A stretch of 64,000 nt of DNA from Sphingomonas sp. Leaf34. GTDB lineage: Bacteria > Pseudomonadota > Alphaproteobacteria > Sphingomonadales > Sphingomonadaceae. Position 1 is the stretch's first letter. Every line of letters starts with the position of its first letter. Shown in pieces: positions 1 through 6,786 of the stretch. Position numbers and translations under genes: made by a program. The stretch lies in contig NZ_LMLC01000001.1 of the NCBI RefSeq assembly GCF_001421805.1, positions 744,001-808,000 on the forward strand, read 5' to 3'. The notes under the pieces are model-generated. The model was not told the origin of the DNA and did no database searches. It was given only the letters and a program-made list of their open reading frames with translations.

Positions 1-1
1 G

Positions 2-448
2 CATGTCGCGCTCGGCATCATGATCGAGACGCCCGCCGCCGCGATCACCGCCGACCTGCTCGCACAGGAAGCCGACTTCCTCTCGATCGGCACCAACGAC
101 CTGACCCAGTACGCGCTCGCGATGGACCGCGGCAATCCGGCGGTCGCCAGCGACCTCGACGGGCTCCACCCCGCGGTGCTGCGGCTGATCGCGCGCACGT
201 GCGAAGGCGGCGCGGTCCACGGCAAATGGACCGGCGTGTGCGGTGGGCTCGCCTCCGATCCGCTCGCGGTGCCGATCCTGATCGGGCTCGGCGTCACCGA
301 ATTGTCGTCCGCGCCCGCGCTGGTGCCCGAGATCAAGGCGCTGGTCGCGACGCTCACGATCGACGCCTGCCGCGCGCATGCCGCGGCGGCGATGTCCTGT
401 ATCTCAGCCGCGGACGTGCGAACGCTCGCCCGGAGTTTCCGCCCATGA
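2..448 (+). CDS. PTS enzyme I C-terminal part (partial gene)
   Basis: The window begins inside this gene, so only the last 148 residues are present. They match the PEP-binding barrel of PTS enzyme I, which takes phosphate from phosphoenolpyruvate and passes it to HPr. Visible signatures are GIMIETPAAA, the block SIGTNDLTQYALAMDR, and the cysteine-containing loop VCGGLASDP near the end, which holds the acid/base cysteine of the family. The stop codon overlaps the start of the following IICB permease by four bases (ATGA at 445-448), so the two are translationally coupled. In related bacteria this enzyme I is often fused behind IIA and HPr domains (multiphosphoryl transfer protein). That upstream part lies outside the window, so the fusion is only an inference. 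Confidence 0.93.
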   Translation, partial: HVALGIMIETPAAAITADLLAQEADFLSIGTNDLTQYALAMDRGNPAVASDLDGLHPAVLRLIARTCEGGAVHGKWTGVCGGLASDPLAVPILIGLGVTELSSAPALVPEIKALVATLTIDACRAHAAAAMSCISAADVRTLARSFRP

Positions 449-2154
449 AGTCGCTGCTCGAAGCCCTCCAGCCGCTCGGCCGCGCGCTCATGCTGCCGAT
501 CGCGGTGCTCCCCGTCGCAGGGCTCTTGCTGCGTCTCGGCCAGCCCGACCTGCTCGACATCGCGGTGCTCAGCGCGGCGGGCGACGCGATCTTCTCGCAT
601 CTCGGCCTGTTGTTCGCGATCGGTGTCGCGACCGGTTTCGCGCGCGACGGCAATGGCGCCGCGTGTCTCGCGGGCGTGGTCTGCTATCTCGTCACCACGC
701 AGGGCGCGCAGGCGTTGATGACAGTGCCCGCCGACGCACTCAAAGGCCTGACCGGTGACACGATCGCGCTCGCCACCGCGGCGTGGAAGGCCAAGGCGAT
801 CGCGCGGCTCGACGTGCCGATCGGCATCCTGTCGGGGCTGATCGGCGGGAGTTTCTACAACCGCTTCTCGGCGATCGCGCTGCCCGAATATCTCGCCTTT
901 TTCGGCGGGCGCCGGTTCGTGCCGATCGTCAGCGGCGTCGCTGGGCTTGCGCTCGGGGTGGTCGTCGGGCTTGGCTTCGGCGCGCTCAGCACCGGCATCG
1001 ACGGTCTGAGCTACGGGATCAGCGGCGCGGGCGGGTTCGGGCTGTTCGCGTTCGGGCTGCTCAACCGGCTGCTGCTCGTCACCGGGCTGCATCACCTGCT
1101 CAACAACATCGTCTGGTTCGTCGCGGGCGATTACCACGGCACGACCGGCGATCTGCGGCGCTTCTTCGCGGGCGACCCCAATGCCGGCGCGTTCATGGCC
1201 GGGTTCTTCCCGGTGATGATGTTCGGCCTGCCCGCCGCGTGCCTCGCCATGTACCATGCGGCGCTGCCCGAGCGGCGCGGGGCGGTCGGCGGCATGCTGC
1301 TCAGCCTTGCGCTCACGTCCGCGTTGACCGGCGTGACCGAGCCGATCGAGTTTAGCTTCATGTTCCTCGCGCCCGTGCTTTACGCGATCCATGCGGTGCT
1401 GACGGGCGTGTCGATGGCGCTGATGAACGCGCTGGGCGTCAAGCTCGGCTTCGGCTTCTCCGCCGGGCTATTCGACTACGTGCTGAACTACGGCAAGGCG
1501 ACCAAGCCGCTGCTGCTGATCCCGGTGGGCCTTGCCTATGCCGCGATCTACTATGTGCTGTTCCGCACCGTCATCAAGCGCCTCGATCTCCCGACCCCGG
1601 GTCGCGAGCGCGATGCGCCGGTAACGGCGGTGGCGGTCGCCAAGAGCGAACGCGGCGCCGCGTTTGCCGAGGCGCTCGGCGGCGCCGCCAACCTCACCAG
1701 CGTCGGCGCGTGCACGACCCGGCTGCGGCTGATCGTCGCGGACCAGGGGGCAGTCGACGAGGCACGGCTGAAGGCGCTCGGCGCGCGCGGCCTGATCCGG
1801 CCCTCGGCCAATGCCCTGCAGATCGTGCTCGGCCCGATCGCCGATTCGGTCGCGGTCGAGATCCGCGATGCGATCGCGGCGGGTGGCGTCGCGCCTGCGG
1901 CGGTCGCTCCGCTGCCGGAGGTCGCCGACATCCGCCTCACGCCGGCGACTCTGGCCGCGCTGGGCGGCGCGGACAATGTCGACGCGGCCACGCAGCATGG
2001 CACGCGTCTGCGCATCCGCCTCAAGGACACCGACCGCGCGTCGGCGACCGCGCTCGAAGCGCTCGGCGTCCACGCGATCGCGCGCCCCGCCCCCGGCCTG
2101 CTGCATCTGCTGATGGCGCGCGAAGCGACGCTGGTCGCCGCACCGACGGCATAA
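445..2154 (+). CDS. PTS N-acetylglucosamine-type permease IIC-IIB with a second degenerate IIB
   Basis: Membrane permease of the glucose/GlcNAc PTS family, which imports and phosphorylates an amino sugar; 569 residues from the ATG that overlaps the enzyme I stop. Residues 1 to about 375 are the hydrophobic IIC channel, with family blocks LLLVTGLHHLLNNI and GVTEPIEFSFMFLAPVLYA. A IIB domain follows with the phosphorylated cysteine at about Cys423 (SVGACTTRLRL). A second IIB-like repeat occupies about residues 495-569, but in the aligned motif (ATQHGTRLRI) the cysteine position is His518. GlcNAc specificity is inferred from similarity to NagE and from the enzyme I neighbour; glucose cannot be excluded. 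No IIA domain is present here and it is presumably supplied by the upstream protein. Confidence 0.9.
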   Translation: MKSLLEALQPLGRALMLPIAVLPVAGLLLRLGQPDLLDIAVLSAAGDAIFSHLGLLFAIGVATGFARDGNGAACLAGVVCYLVTTQGAQALMTVPADALKGLTGDTIALATAAWKAKAIARLDVPIGILSGLIGGSFYNRFSAIALPEYLAFFGGRRFVPIVSGVAGLALGVVVGLGFGALSTGIDGLSYGISGAGGFGLFAFGLLNRLLLVTGLHHLLNNIVWFVAGDYHGTTGDLRRFFAGDPNAGAFMAGFFPVMMFGLPAACLAMYHAALPERRGAVGGMLLSLALTSALTGVTEPIEFSFMFLAPVLYAIHAVLTGVSMALMNALGVKLGFGFSAGLFDYVLNYGKATKPLLLIPVGLAYAAIYYVLFRTVIKRLDLPTPGRERDAPVTAVAVAKSERGAAFAEALGGAANLTSVGACTTRLRLIVADQGAVDEARLKALGARGLIRPSANALQIVLGPIADSVAVEIRDAIAAGGVAPAAVAPLPEVADIRLTPATLAALGGADNVDAATQHGTRLRIRLKDTDRASATALEALGVHAIARPAPGLLHLLMAREATLVAAPTA

Positions 2155-2159
2155 CGAAT

Positions 2160-2195
2160 CCCCGCCATCCCGGACGATGGTCGGGGACGGCGGGG
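2160..2195. terminator. Hairpin after the PTS genes
   Basis: Imperfect hairpin just after the permease stop. The outer arms CCCCGCC (2160-2166) and GGCGGGG (2189-2195) pair perfectly and the inner arms pair with a small bulge. There is no clear T run, so it could be a terminator or a processed-end stem that separates the PTS operon from the next gene. Confidence 0.5.
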
Positions 2196-2279
2196 CAAGC
2201 AGGCAGCACGTCGCGACGAGGCTTGTCGTGCGGGGCGTCCCGCGCCAGAACGCGGCAACACCAAAAAGAAGGATGCCCC

Positions 2280-2579
2280 ATGTCCGTCAAGATCATCGCC
2301 TTCGTCACCGTGAAGCCCGGCAGCGAGGACGCGTTTGTCGACGCCGCGCGCATCTGCGTCGCCGCATCGCGCGCCGAGCCCGGCGTGCTGCACTACGATT
2401 TGTGGCGCGAGGCCGATGGCGAGCGCCGCTTCGTGTTCAACGAGCTCTATGCCGACGACGCCGCGGTCCAGCAGCACATGGCATCGGACCATTTCAAGGC
2501 GTTTGGGCTGGCCGCGCGCGATCTCGCCGCCGCGCGCCCGGTGATCATCCAGACCCACGCGATCGACGTCGCCGAATAA
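2280..2579 (+). CDS. Antibiotic biosynthesis monooxygenase (ABM) family protein
   Basis: Small 99-residue protein of the ABM ferredoxin-like fold (relatives: quinol monooxygenase YgiN, heme-degrading IsdG-like proteins). Typical features are the N-terminal strand VKIIAFVTVKPG, the EPGVLHYDLWRE strand, and a helix with the QQHMASDHFKAF block ending in a strand. The ATG at 2280 is chosen because AGAAGG (2267-2272) sits seven bases upstream; an out-of-frame ATG at 2273 is ignored. It lies 14 bases before an oxidoreductase gene and may be co-transcribed with it. The substrate cannot be told from sequence. Confidence 0.85.
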   Translation: MSVKIIAFVTVKPGSEDAFVDAARICVAASRAEPGVLHYDLWREADGERRFVFNELYADDAAVQQHMASDHFKAFGLAARDLAAARPVIIQTHAIDVAE

Positions 2580-2592
2580 GCAGCACGGCGCG

Positions 2593-3495
2593 ATGCGCGT
2601 GATCATGGCAGGGCTCGGCGACATTGCGCGCAAGGCCTATCTCCCGGTGCTGGCCGCGACGCCGGGGATCGAGCTCCATCTGGTCACGCGCGATCGCGCG
2701 GTGCTCGCCGCGCTGGGCGCGACGTACCGGATCACGCATCTCCACGACCGTCTCGACTCGGCGCTGTCCGCGGCGCGCTTCGATGCCGCGTTCGTCCATT
2801 CGGCGACGCCAGCCCACCCGGAGATGGTCGAGACGCTGCTTGCCCACGGTGCCGCCGTGCTGGTCGACAAGCCGCTTGCGGATACGTTCGACGCGGCCGC
2901 ACGGCTGGTCGATCTCGCGCAGCGCCAGCGCTGCCTGCTCGCCATCGGCTTCAACCGCCGCTTCGCCCCCGATTATGCCGCGCTGCGCAGCGGCCCCCGC
3001 GCGTTCATGCTGATGCAGAAGCATCGCCACGCGCAGCCCGACACCCCGCGCCGCGTCGTGTTCGATGACTTCATCCACGTCGTCGACACGCTGCGGTTCC
3101 TGGCGCCCGGACCGATCGCCCGGACGCAGATCGAGACGATCGTCCGCGACGGCCTGCTCAGCGCGATCACGCTGACGCTCGCGGGCGATGGCCATCATGC
3201 GATCGGCACGATGCAGCGCGACTCCGGGCTCGACGAGGAGCGGCTCGACGTCATCGCCGCGGGCCGCCGCCGCTCCGTCCTCAACCTCTCCGAAACGCGC
3301 GACCAGGCCGGCACCGACACGCGCACCCGTCGCGGCGACTGGACCCCGGTCACGCGCCAACGCGGCTTCGACGCGATGTGCGCCGACTTCCTCGCCGGCG
3401 TCCGCGAAGCCCGGCCGACAGCAGCCGAAGACATCCTCGCCACCCACCGCCTCTGCGAAGACATCGTCCGCCACGCCGAGGCTATCACGCGGTAG
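2593..3495 (+). CDS. Gfo/Idh/MocA family NAD(P)-dependent oxidoreductase
   Basis: 300-residue dehydrogenase of the glucose-fructose oxidoreductase/inositol dehydrogenase/MocA family. The N-terminal Rossmann strand ends in AGLGDIARKAYLP (a GxGxxA-like dinucleotide loop), followed by FVHSATPAHPEM and VDKPLA, which corresponds to the family EKP motif carrying the catalytic lysine. The C-terminal half is shorter than in most sugar dehydrogenases and contains DDFIHVVDTLRFL, a likely substrate-site helix with His and Asp. Substrate unknown; the nearby amino-sugar PTS makes a sugar derivative plausible but this is only context. It follows the ABM gene by 13 bases. Confidence 0.85.
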   Translation: MRVIMAGLGDIARKAYLPVLAATPGIELHLVTRDRAVLAALGATYRITHLHDRLDSALSAARFDAAFVHSATPAHPEMVETLLAHGAAVLVDKPLADTFDAAARLVDLAQRQRCLLAIGFNRRFAPDYAALRSGPRAFMLMQKHRHAQPDTPRRVVFDDFIHVVDTLRFLAPGPIARTQIETIVRDGLLSAITLTLAGDGHHAIGTMQRDSGLDEERLDVIAAGRRRSVLNLSETRDQAGTDTRTRRGDWTPVTRQRGFDAMCADFLAGVREARPTAAEDILATHRLCEDIVRHAEAITR

Positions 3496-3549
3496 GGTCG
3501 AACTCCCGCATGCACGGGGCGGTTTGCGTGGGCAGCGGAGGCGTGAGCG

Positions 3550-4104
3550 TTAGTCCTTAGCGGCAATCGCGTTGCTCATTTTTGCTTCTGCCCTGATGAG
3601 GACGCAAACCTTGGCGATCTCGGGCACGACGCTCAACTCAGCGTCTGCGTAGAGGGCGGGAATAAGAAACCTCCACCGATTAAAGGCGCGTAAGTCGGTT
3701 AACGCGCGGTGCGGCAGCTCGGCGGAGCCTAAGCCTTCGCCGTCGACGCTGTCGGGGTGAATCCGGTCCAGGTCTGCGATCGGAATAGTGGTAACGAAAT
3801 CGTTGTTTCGAAAAATGTGCAATCCGCCGTCGCGCAGCTCATATCTAGTATGTCGACGGAGTTTCGCGTCAACAGCAAGTGTCACTATGCGTGTCACAGT
3901 GATAAGAACCACCATGACCGTTAGAGCGAGAGTATCCCGCCGGCTCCAACCGTTCTGCGAGAATATATAAACGAAGATCGGCAGGCATATGATCATGCCA
4001 ATCGTCTGAACCATATCGCGGCGACGCAGATAGATATGCGGGTATGGCCGGATCAGCATCGGGGTCTTTTGGACGGTCCGAGGAGTTTGGACAACGGTGT
4101 TCAT
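3550..4104 (-). CDS. Hypothetical protein with two membrane segments, low G+C
   Basis: I do not recognise this protein. From the ATG at 4104 it has 184 residues; the frame stays open to 4188, but that longer version would run towards the divergent antiporter gene. Two hydrophobic segments (about residues 32-50 and 58-80: IICLPIFVYIF and LALTVMVVLITVTRIVTLAV) are followed by a soluble part with a YELRDGGLHIFRNN strand pair. That pattern resembles small bacterial PH-like proteins with two leading helices, so a bPH-type fold is a guess. Base composition is unlike its neighbours: 30 of 60 bases are G or C at 3781-3840, against 45 of 60 at 4441-4500 in the next gene. This suggests recent acquisition or relaxed selection. 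Confidence 0.6.
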   Translation of the reverse strand: MNTVVQTPRTVQKTPMLIRPYPHIYLRRRDMVQTIGMIICLPIFVYIFSQNGWSRRDTLALTVMVVLITVTRIVTLAVDAKLRRHTRYELRDGGLHIFRNNDFVTTIPIADLDRIHPDSVDGEGLGSAELPHRALTDLRAFNRWRFLIPALYADAELSVVPEIAKVCVLIRAEAKMSNAIAAKD

Positions 4105-4218
4105 GCCAAGGTCTCGGTAGTCTACGAGTGCTCTCTTGGGCGAATCACGCACGAAGCGCCGACCGGACGATCCCCCAAAAGACGACAATCCGTGTATAGG
4201 GTCGCCTCTACATCAACC

Positions 4219-4223
4219 GAGGG
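4219..4223 (+). promoter_or_regulatory. Ribosome binding site deciding a TTG start
   Basis: GAGGG nine bases before the TTG at 4233. The next in-frame ATG would lie inside the first transmembrane helix, so the TTG start of the antiporter is preferred. Confidence 0.6.
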
Positions 4224-4232
4224 CCTTCCGTT

Positions 4233-5879
4233 TTGCAGATCGTTACCCTGTGCCTGTTCCTGTTGCTCGCCGTCGTCATCAGCGGGATGGCGTCGCGCAT
4301 GCTGCCGTCGGCGTTGCCGCGACCGCTCGTTCAGATCGCGCTGGGGGCTTTGGTCGGGATGGTCGCGCATGTCCGCGTCGAGCTCGACCCCGAATTGTTC
4401 TTCCTGCTGCTCGTGCCGCCGCTGCTGTTCCTCGACGGCTGGCGGATCCCCAAGGACGAGCTGTTCCGCGATCGCGGCGCGGTGCTCGGGCTGGCGCTCG
4501 GGCTCGTCTTCCTGACCGTGCTCGGCATGGGCGTGTTCATCCACTGGCTGATCCCGACGATGCCGCTGGGCGTCGCGTTCGCATTGGCGGCGGTCGTCTC
4601 GCCGACCGATCCGATCGCGGTGTCCGCGGTCGCGCAGAAGGCGCCGATCCCGAAGCGGATGATGCACATCCTGGAGGGCGAGGCGTTGCTGAACGATGCG
4701 TCGGGGCTGGTCTGCGTGCGATTCGCGATTGCCGCGGTGCTGACCGGCGGCTTCTCGCTCGGCGAGGCGACGCTGACCTTTGCGTGGATGGCGCTGGCGG
4801 GGGTCGCGATCGGCGTCGGCATCACCTGGGCGATCGTCGCGAGCAAGGCCGCGTTCGCGCGCCGGTTCGGCGACGAGACCGGCTCGAACATCCTGGTCAG
4901 CCTGCTGATCCCGTTCGCTGCCTATCTCGCGGCGGAACATGTCCATGCATCGGGTGTCCTGGCCGCCGCCGCCGCGGGGATCGCGATGACCTTTACCGGT
5001 GCCACCACCAGCGTCGCGGCAGGGACGCGGATCCGCCGCCGCGCGGTGTGGGACATGCTGCAATTCACGCTCAACGGCGTGATCTTCGTGCTGCTCGGCG
5101 AGCAATTGCCCGAGGTGTTCGTGCGCGCGCGCGATACGGTCACCACGACCGGGCATGTCAGCCCCTGGTGGCTGGCGATCTATGTCTTCGCCGTCGTGCT
5201 CGGCCTCGCGGTGCTGCGCTTCGGCTGGGTGTGGGTGTCGATGCAGTTGACGCTGCTGCGCGCGCGGCGGCACGATGACGCCGCGGTCAGCCCGCCGCGC
5301 CGGATCATCGCGGCGATGTCGGCGGCGGGCGCACGTGGTGCGATCACGCTGGCGGGTGCACTGACTCTGCCGCTCACGCTGAACGACGGAACGCCCTTCC
5401 CGGCGCGCGATCTGGTGATCTTCCTGGCGTCGGGCGTGATCCTGTCGTCGCTCGTGATCGCCGCGGTCGCGCTGCCGCTGCTGCTGCGCGGATTGAACCT
5501 GCCGCCCGACGAAGGCATCGCAGCGGCGCGCGACCGGGCCCGGCTGGTCTCCGCCAAGGCGGCGATCGCCGAGCTCGATCGTGTCCAGCACCAGATGGCG
5601 GACGGGCGCGAGGATCCGGATCGCTTCACCGACATCGCCGCGCGGCTGATGGATCAGTATCGCGAGCGGATCGACAGCCTGGCGACGTTGCCCGAGGACC
5701 GTACCGGCCAGGCGGATGCGCCGATCGAGCGCGACATGCGGCTGGCGGCGGTCCGTGCCGAGCGCAATGCGATCTTCGATCTGGCGCGGCGGCGGGAAAT
5801 CGGCGTGACGCTGGCGGAGCAGCTCGGCCGCGAGCTCGACCTGATCGACGCGCGTCTGTCGCGCCAGGGGCTTGCGTAG
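4233..5879 (+). CDS. CPA1 family Na+/H+ antiporter
   Basis: 548-residue inner-membrane cation/proton antiporter of the CPA1 (NhaP/YjcE-like) family, which exchanges cytoplasmic Na+ for H+. About twelve transmembrane segments fill residues 1-400. Family signatures include VVSPTDPIAVSAV, EGEALLNDASGLV with the acidic ion-binding residue (ND), and a GARGAITLAGALTLPL helix near 360. The last 150 residues are a charged cytoplasmic tail rich in Arg, Glu and Asp (AAARDRARLVSAKAAIAELD), usual for bacterial members. Translation starts at TTG with GAGGG upstream. The gene stands alone and is followed by the two hairpins at 5901-6060. Confidence 0.9.
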   Translation: MQIVTLCLFLLLAVVISGMASRMLPSALPRPLVQIALGALVGMVAHVRVELDPELFFLLLVPPLLFLDGWRIPKDELFRDRGAVLGLALGLVFLTVLGMGVFIHWLIPTMPLGVAFALAAVVSPTDPIAVSAVAQKAPIPKRMMHILEGEALLNDASGLVCVRFAIAAVLTGGFSLGEATLTFAWMALAGVAIGVGITWAIVASKAAFARRFGDETGSNILVSLLIPFAAYLAAEHVHASGVLAAAAAGIAMTFTGATTSVAAGTRIRRRAVWDMLQFTLNGVIFVLLGEQLPEVFVRARDTVTTTGHVSPWWLAIYVFAVVLGLAVLRFGWVWVSMQLTLLRARRHDDAAVSPPRRIIAAMSAAGARGAITLAGALTLPLTLNDGTPFPARDLVIFLASGVILSSLVIAAVALPLLLRGLNLPPDEGIAAARDRARLVSAKAAIAELDRVQHQMADGREDPDRFTDIAARLMDQYRERIDSLATLPEDRTGQADAPIERDMRLAAVRAERNAIFDLARRREIGVTLAEQLGRELDLIDARLSRQGLA

Positions 5880-5900
5880 CACCGAAGAAACAGAGGTTTT

Positions 5901-5939
5901 GCGCTCCGCCTGTCCGTGTGACTGAAACCGGCGGAGCGC
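5901..5939. repeat. Hairpin element, copy 1 of a duplicated structured element
   Basis: Perfect 10-bp stem GCGCTCCGCC (5901-5910) with GGCGGAGCGC (5930-5939) enclosing a 19-base loop that begins TGTCCGTGTGAC. It lies 21 bases after the antiporter stop. It could act as a terminator, but no T run follows on either strand. A related copy lies at 6012-6060. Confidence 0.75.
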
Positions 5940-6011
5940 AGAAGGTACGCGTTACTAGGCGAATCCTCTGCGAACCGCTTTGCCGGAACCTGGTGAATTA
6001 TTGGTGAACGA

Positions 6012-6060
6012 TGGCGCCCCGCCCGTCCGTGCGACACTCTCGTATCCGGGCGGGGCGCCA
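6012..6060. repeat. Hairpin element, copy 2 of a duplicated structured element
   Basis: Perfect 14-bp stem TGGCGCCCCGCCCG (6012-6025) with CGGGCGGGGCGCCA (6047-6060) and a 21-base loop starting TCCGTGCGACAC. Compared with copy 1, one stem pair changes from T-A to C-G on both arms, and the loop motif GTCCGTG(T/C)GAC is kept. The remaining gene-free stretch from 5880 to 6227 shows nothing else that I can name. Confidence 0.75.
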
Positions 6061-6227
6061 AGGACGCAGCGCCATGAAGCGCGCATCACTAACTATAAGC
6101 TAGCATCAGATCCCCGGAGCGGAAGCACGGTCCGTCACGCGTCAGGCTCGCTTGGTCCGATATGTGTCCGCAACATGTCCCGCACCGCAGGCTTACTGCC
6201 GCCGAAACGCTGCGAAGAACGGAGCCT

Positions 6228-6599
6228 TCAGTTCTTCGCTGGTGTCTGCGAGTCAGCCGGTGCGGGCATCTTGAGCTTTCGCAGCCGGGCGATCACGTCG
6301 CGCGCGCCCGCCGGGGCGACCTGGAGGAACAGCGCGAACAGCGCCTCGTCGTCGAACGTCTCGAGCGCGGTGGCGATCGGCAGCGCGATCGCCTGACGGC
6401 TGCGCGCACCCGGTTGCGCCTCCAGCACGATCGTCCGCCACGCCATGCCGACCGGCGCCGGACCCACGACGTCGGCGAACTCGCCCGGCACCATGTTGCG
6501 GATCCGCAAGCGACGCGTCGACGCGTTGGCGAACCATGCCGCGTCGCCTGCCGTCGCGATCTCCACCGCCAAATCCCGTCCGTTCATGACCTGCCTCAT
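6228..6599 (-). CDS. Hypothetical protein, divergent from a siderophore receptor
   Basis: Unrecognised soluble protein of about 123 residues. The frame is open to 6680, but the ATG at 6599 or the one at 6587 (MNGRDLAVEI) is more likely, because the extra N-terminus is Pro/Ala-rich and would reach the divergent promoter. Neither start has a convincing ribosome binding site. The body looks like a compact alpha/beta protein (AAWFANASTRRLRIRNMV, FDDEALFALFLQV) and ends in a charged, Pro-rich tail. There is no signal peptide or membrane segment. It is transcribed away from the TonB receptor, with the Fur box between them, so iron control of both directions is possible. Function unknown. Confidence 0.55.
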   Translation of the reverse strand: MRQVMNGRDLAVEIATAGDAAWFANASTRRLRIRNMVPGEFADVVGPAPVGMAWRTIVLEAQPGARSRQAIALPIATALETFDDEALFALFLQVAPAGARDVIARLRKLKMPAPADSQTPAKN

Positions 6600-6734
6600 A
6601 TCCCGTCGATCGTCACTGATCCCGCGCGGTGCTGCGGAAGCGCCCGCAATGCAACCTGGGGGCGGCGAAGCGGTCCGCACTGATGCCCGGATATCACAGC
6701 CGGCCTCCGCGGGCCGCGATCGCGATATTCGCTA

Positions 6735-6751
6735 TTGATAATAGTTATCAA
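6735..6751. promoter_or_regulatory. Fur box
   Basis: TTGATAATAGTTATCAA is a near-perfect palindrome. Its core TGATAAT-A-GTTATCA fits the 7-1-7 Fur recognition pattern (TGATAAT-N-ATTATCA) with one mismatch. It lies 36 bases before the ATG of the siderophore receptor, where bound Fe-Fur would block the promoter. The AT-rich block stands out in the surrounding G+C-rich DNA. Confidence 0.8.
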
Positions 6752-6786
6752 GAACGGTAGCCGGCCAGCATTACGAAAGGGATCCC

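Noticed and set aside
4122..5882. Very long open frame on the minus strand opposite the antiporter gene
   Set aside because: Its translation is dominated by Arg, Asp and Gln, as expected for a shadow of a high-G+C gene, and it has no family match or start signal. The same applies to 46029-47462, 55064-57262 and 59328-61463.
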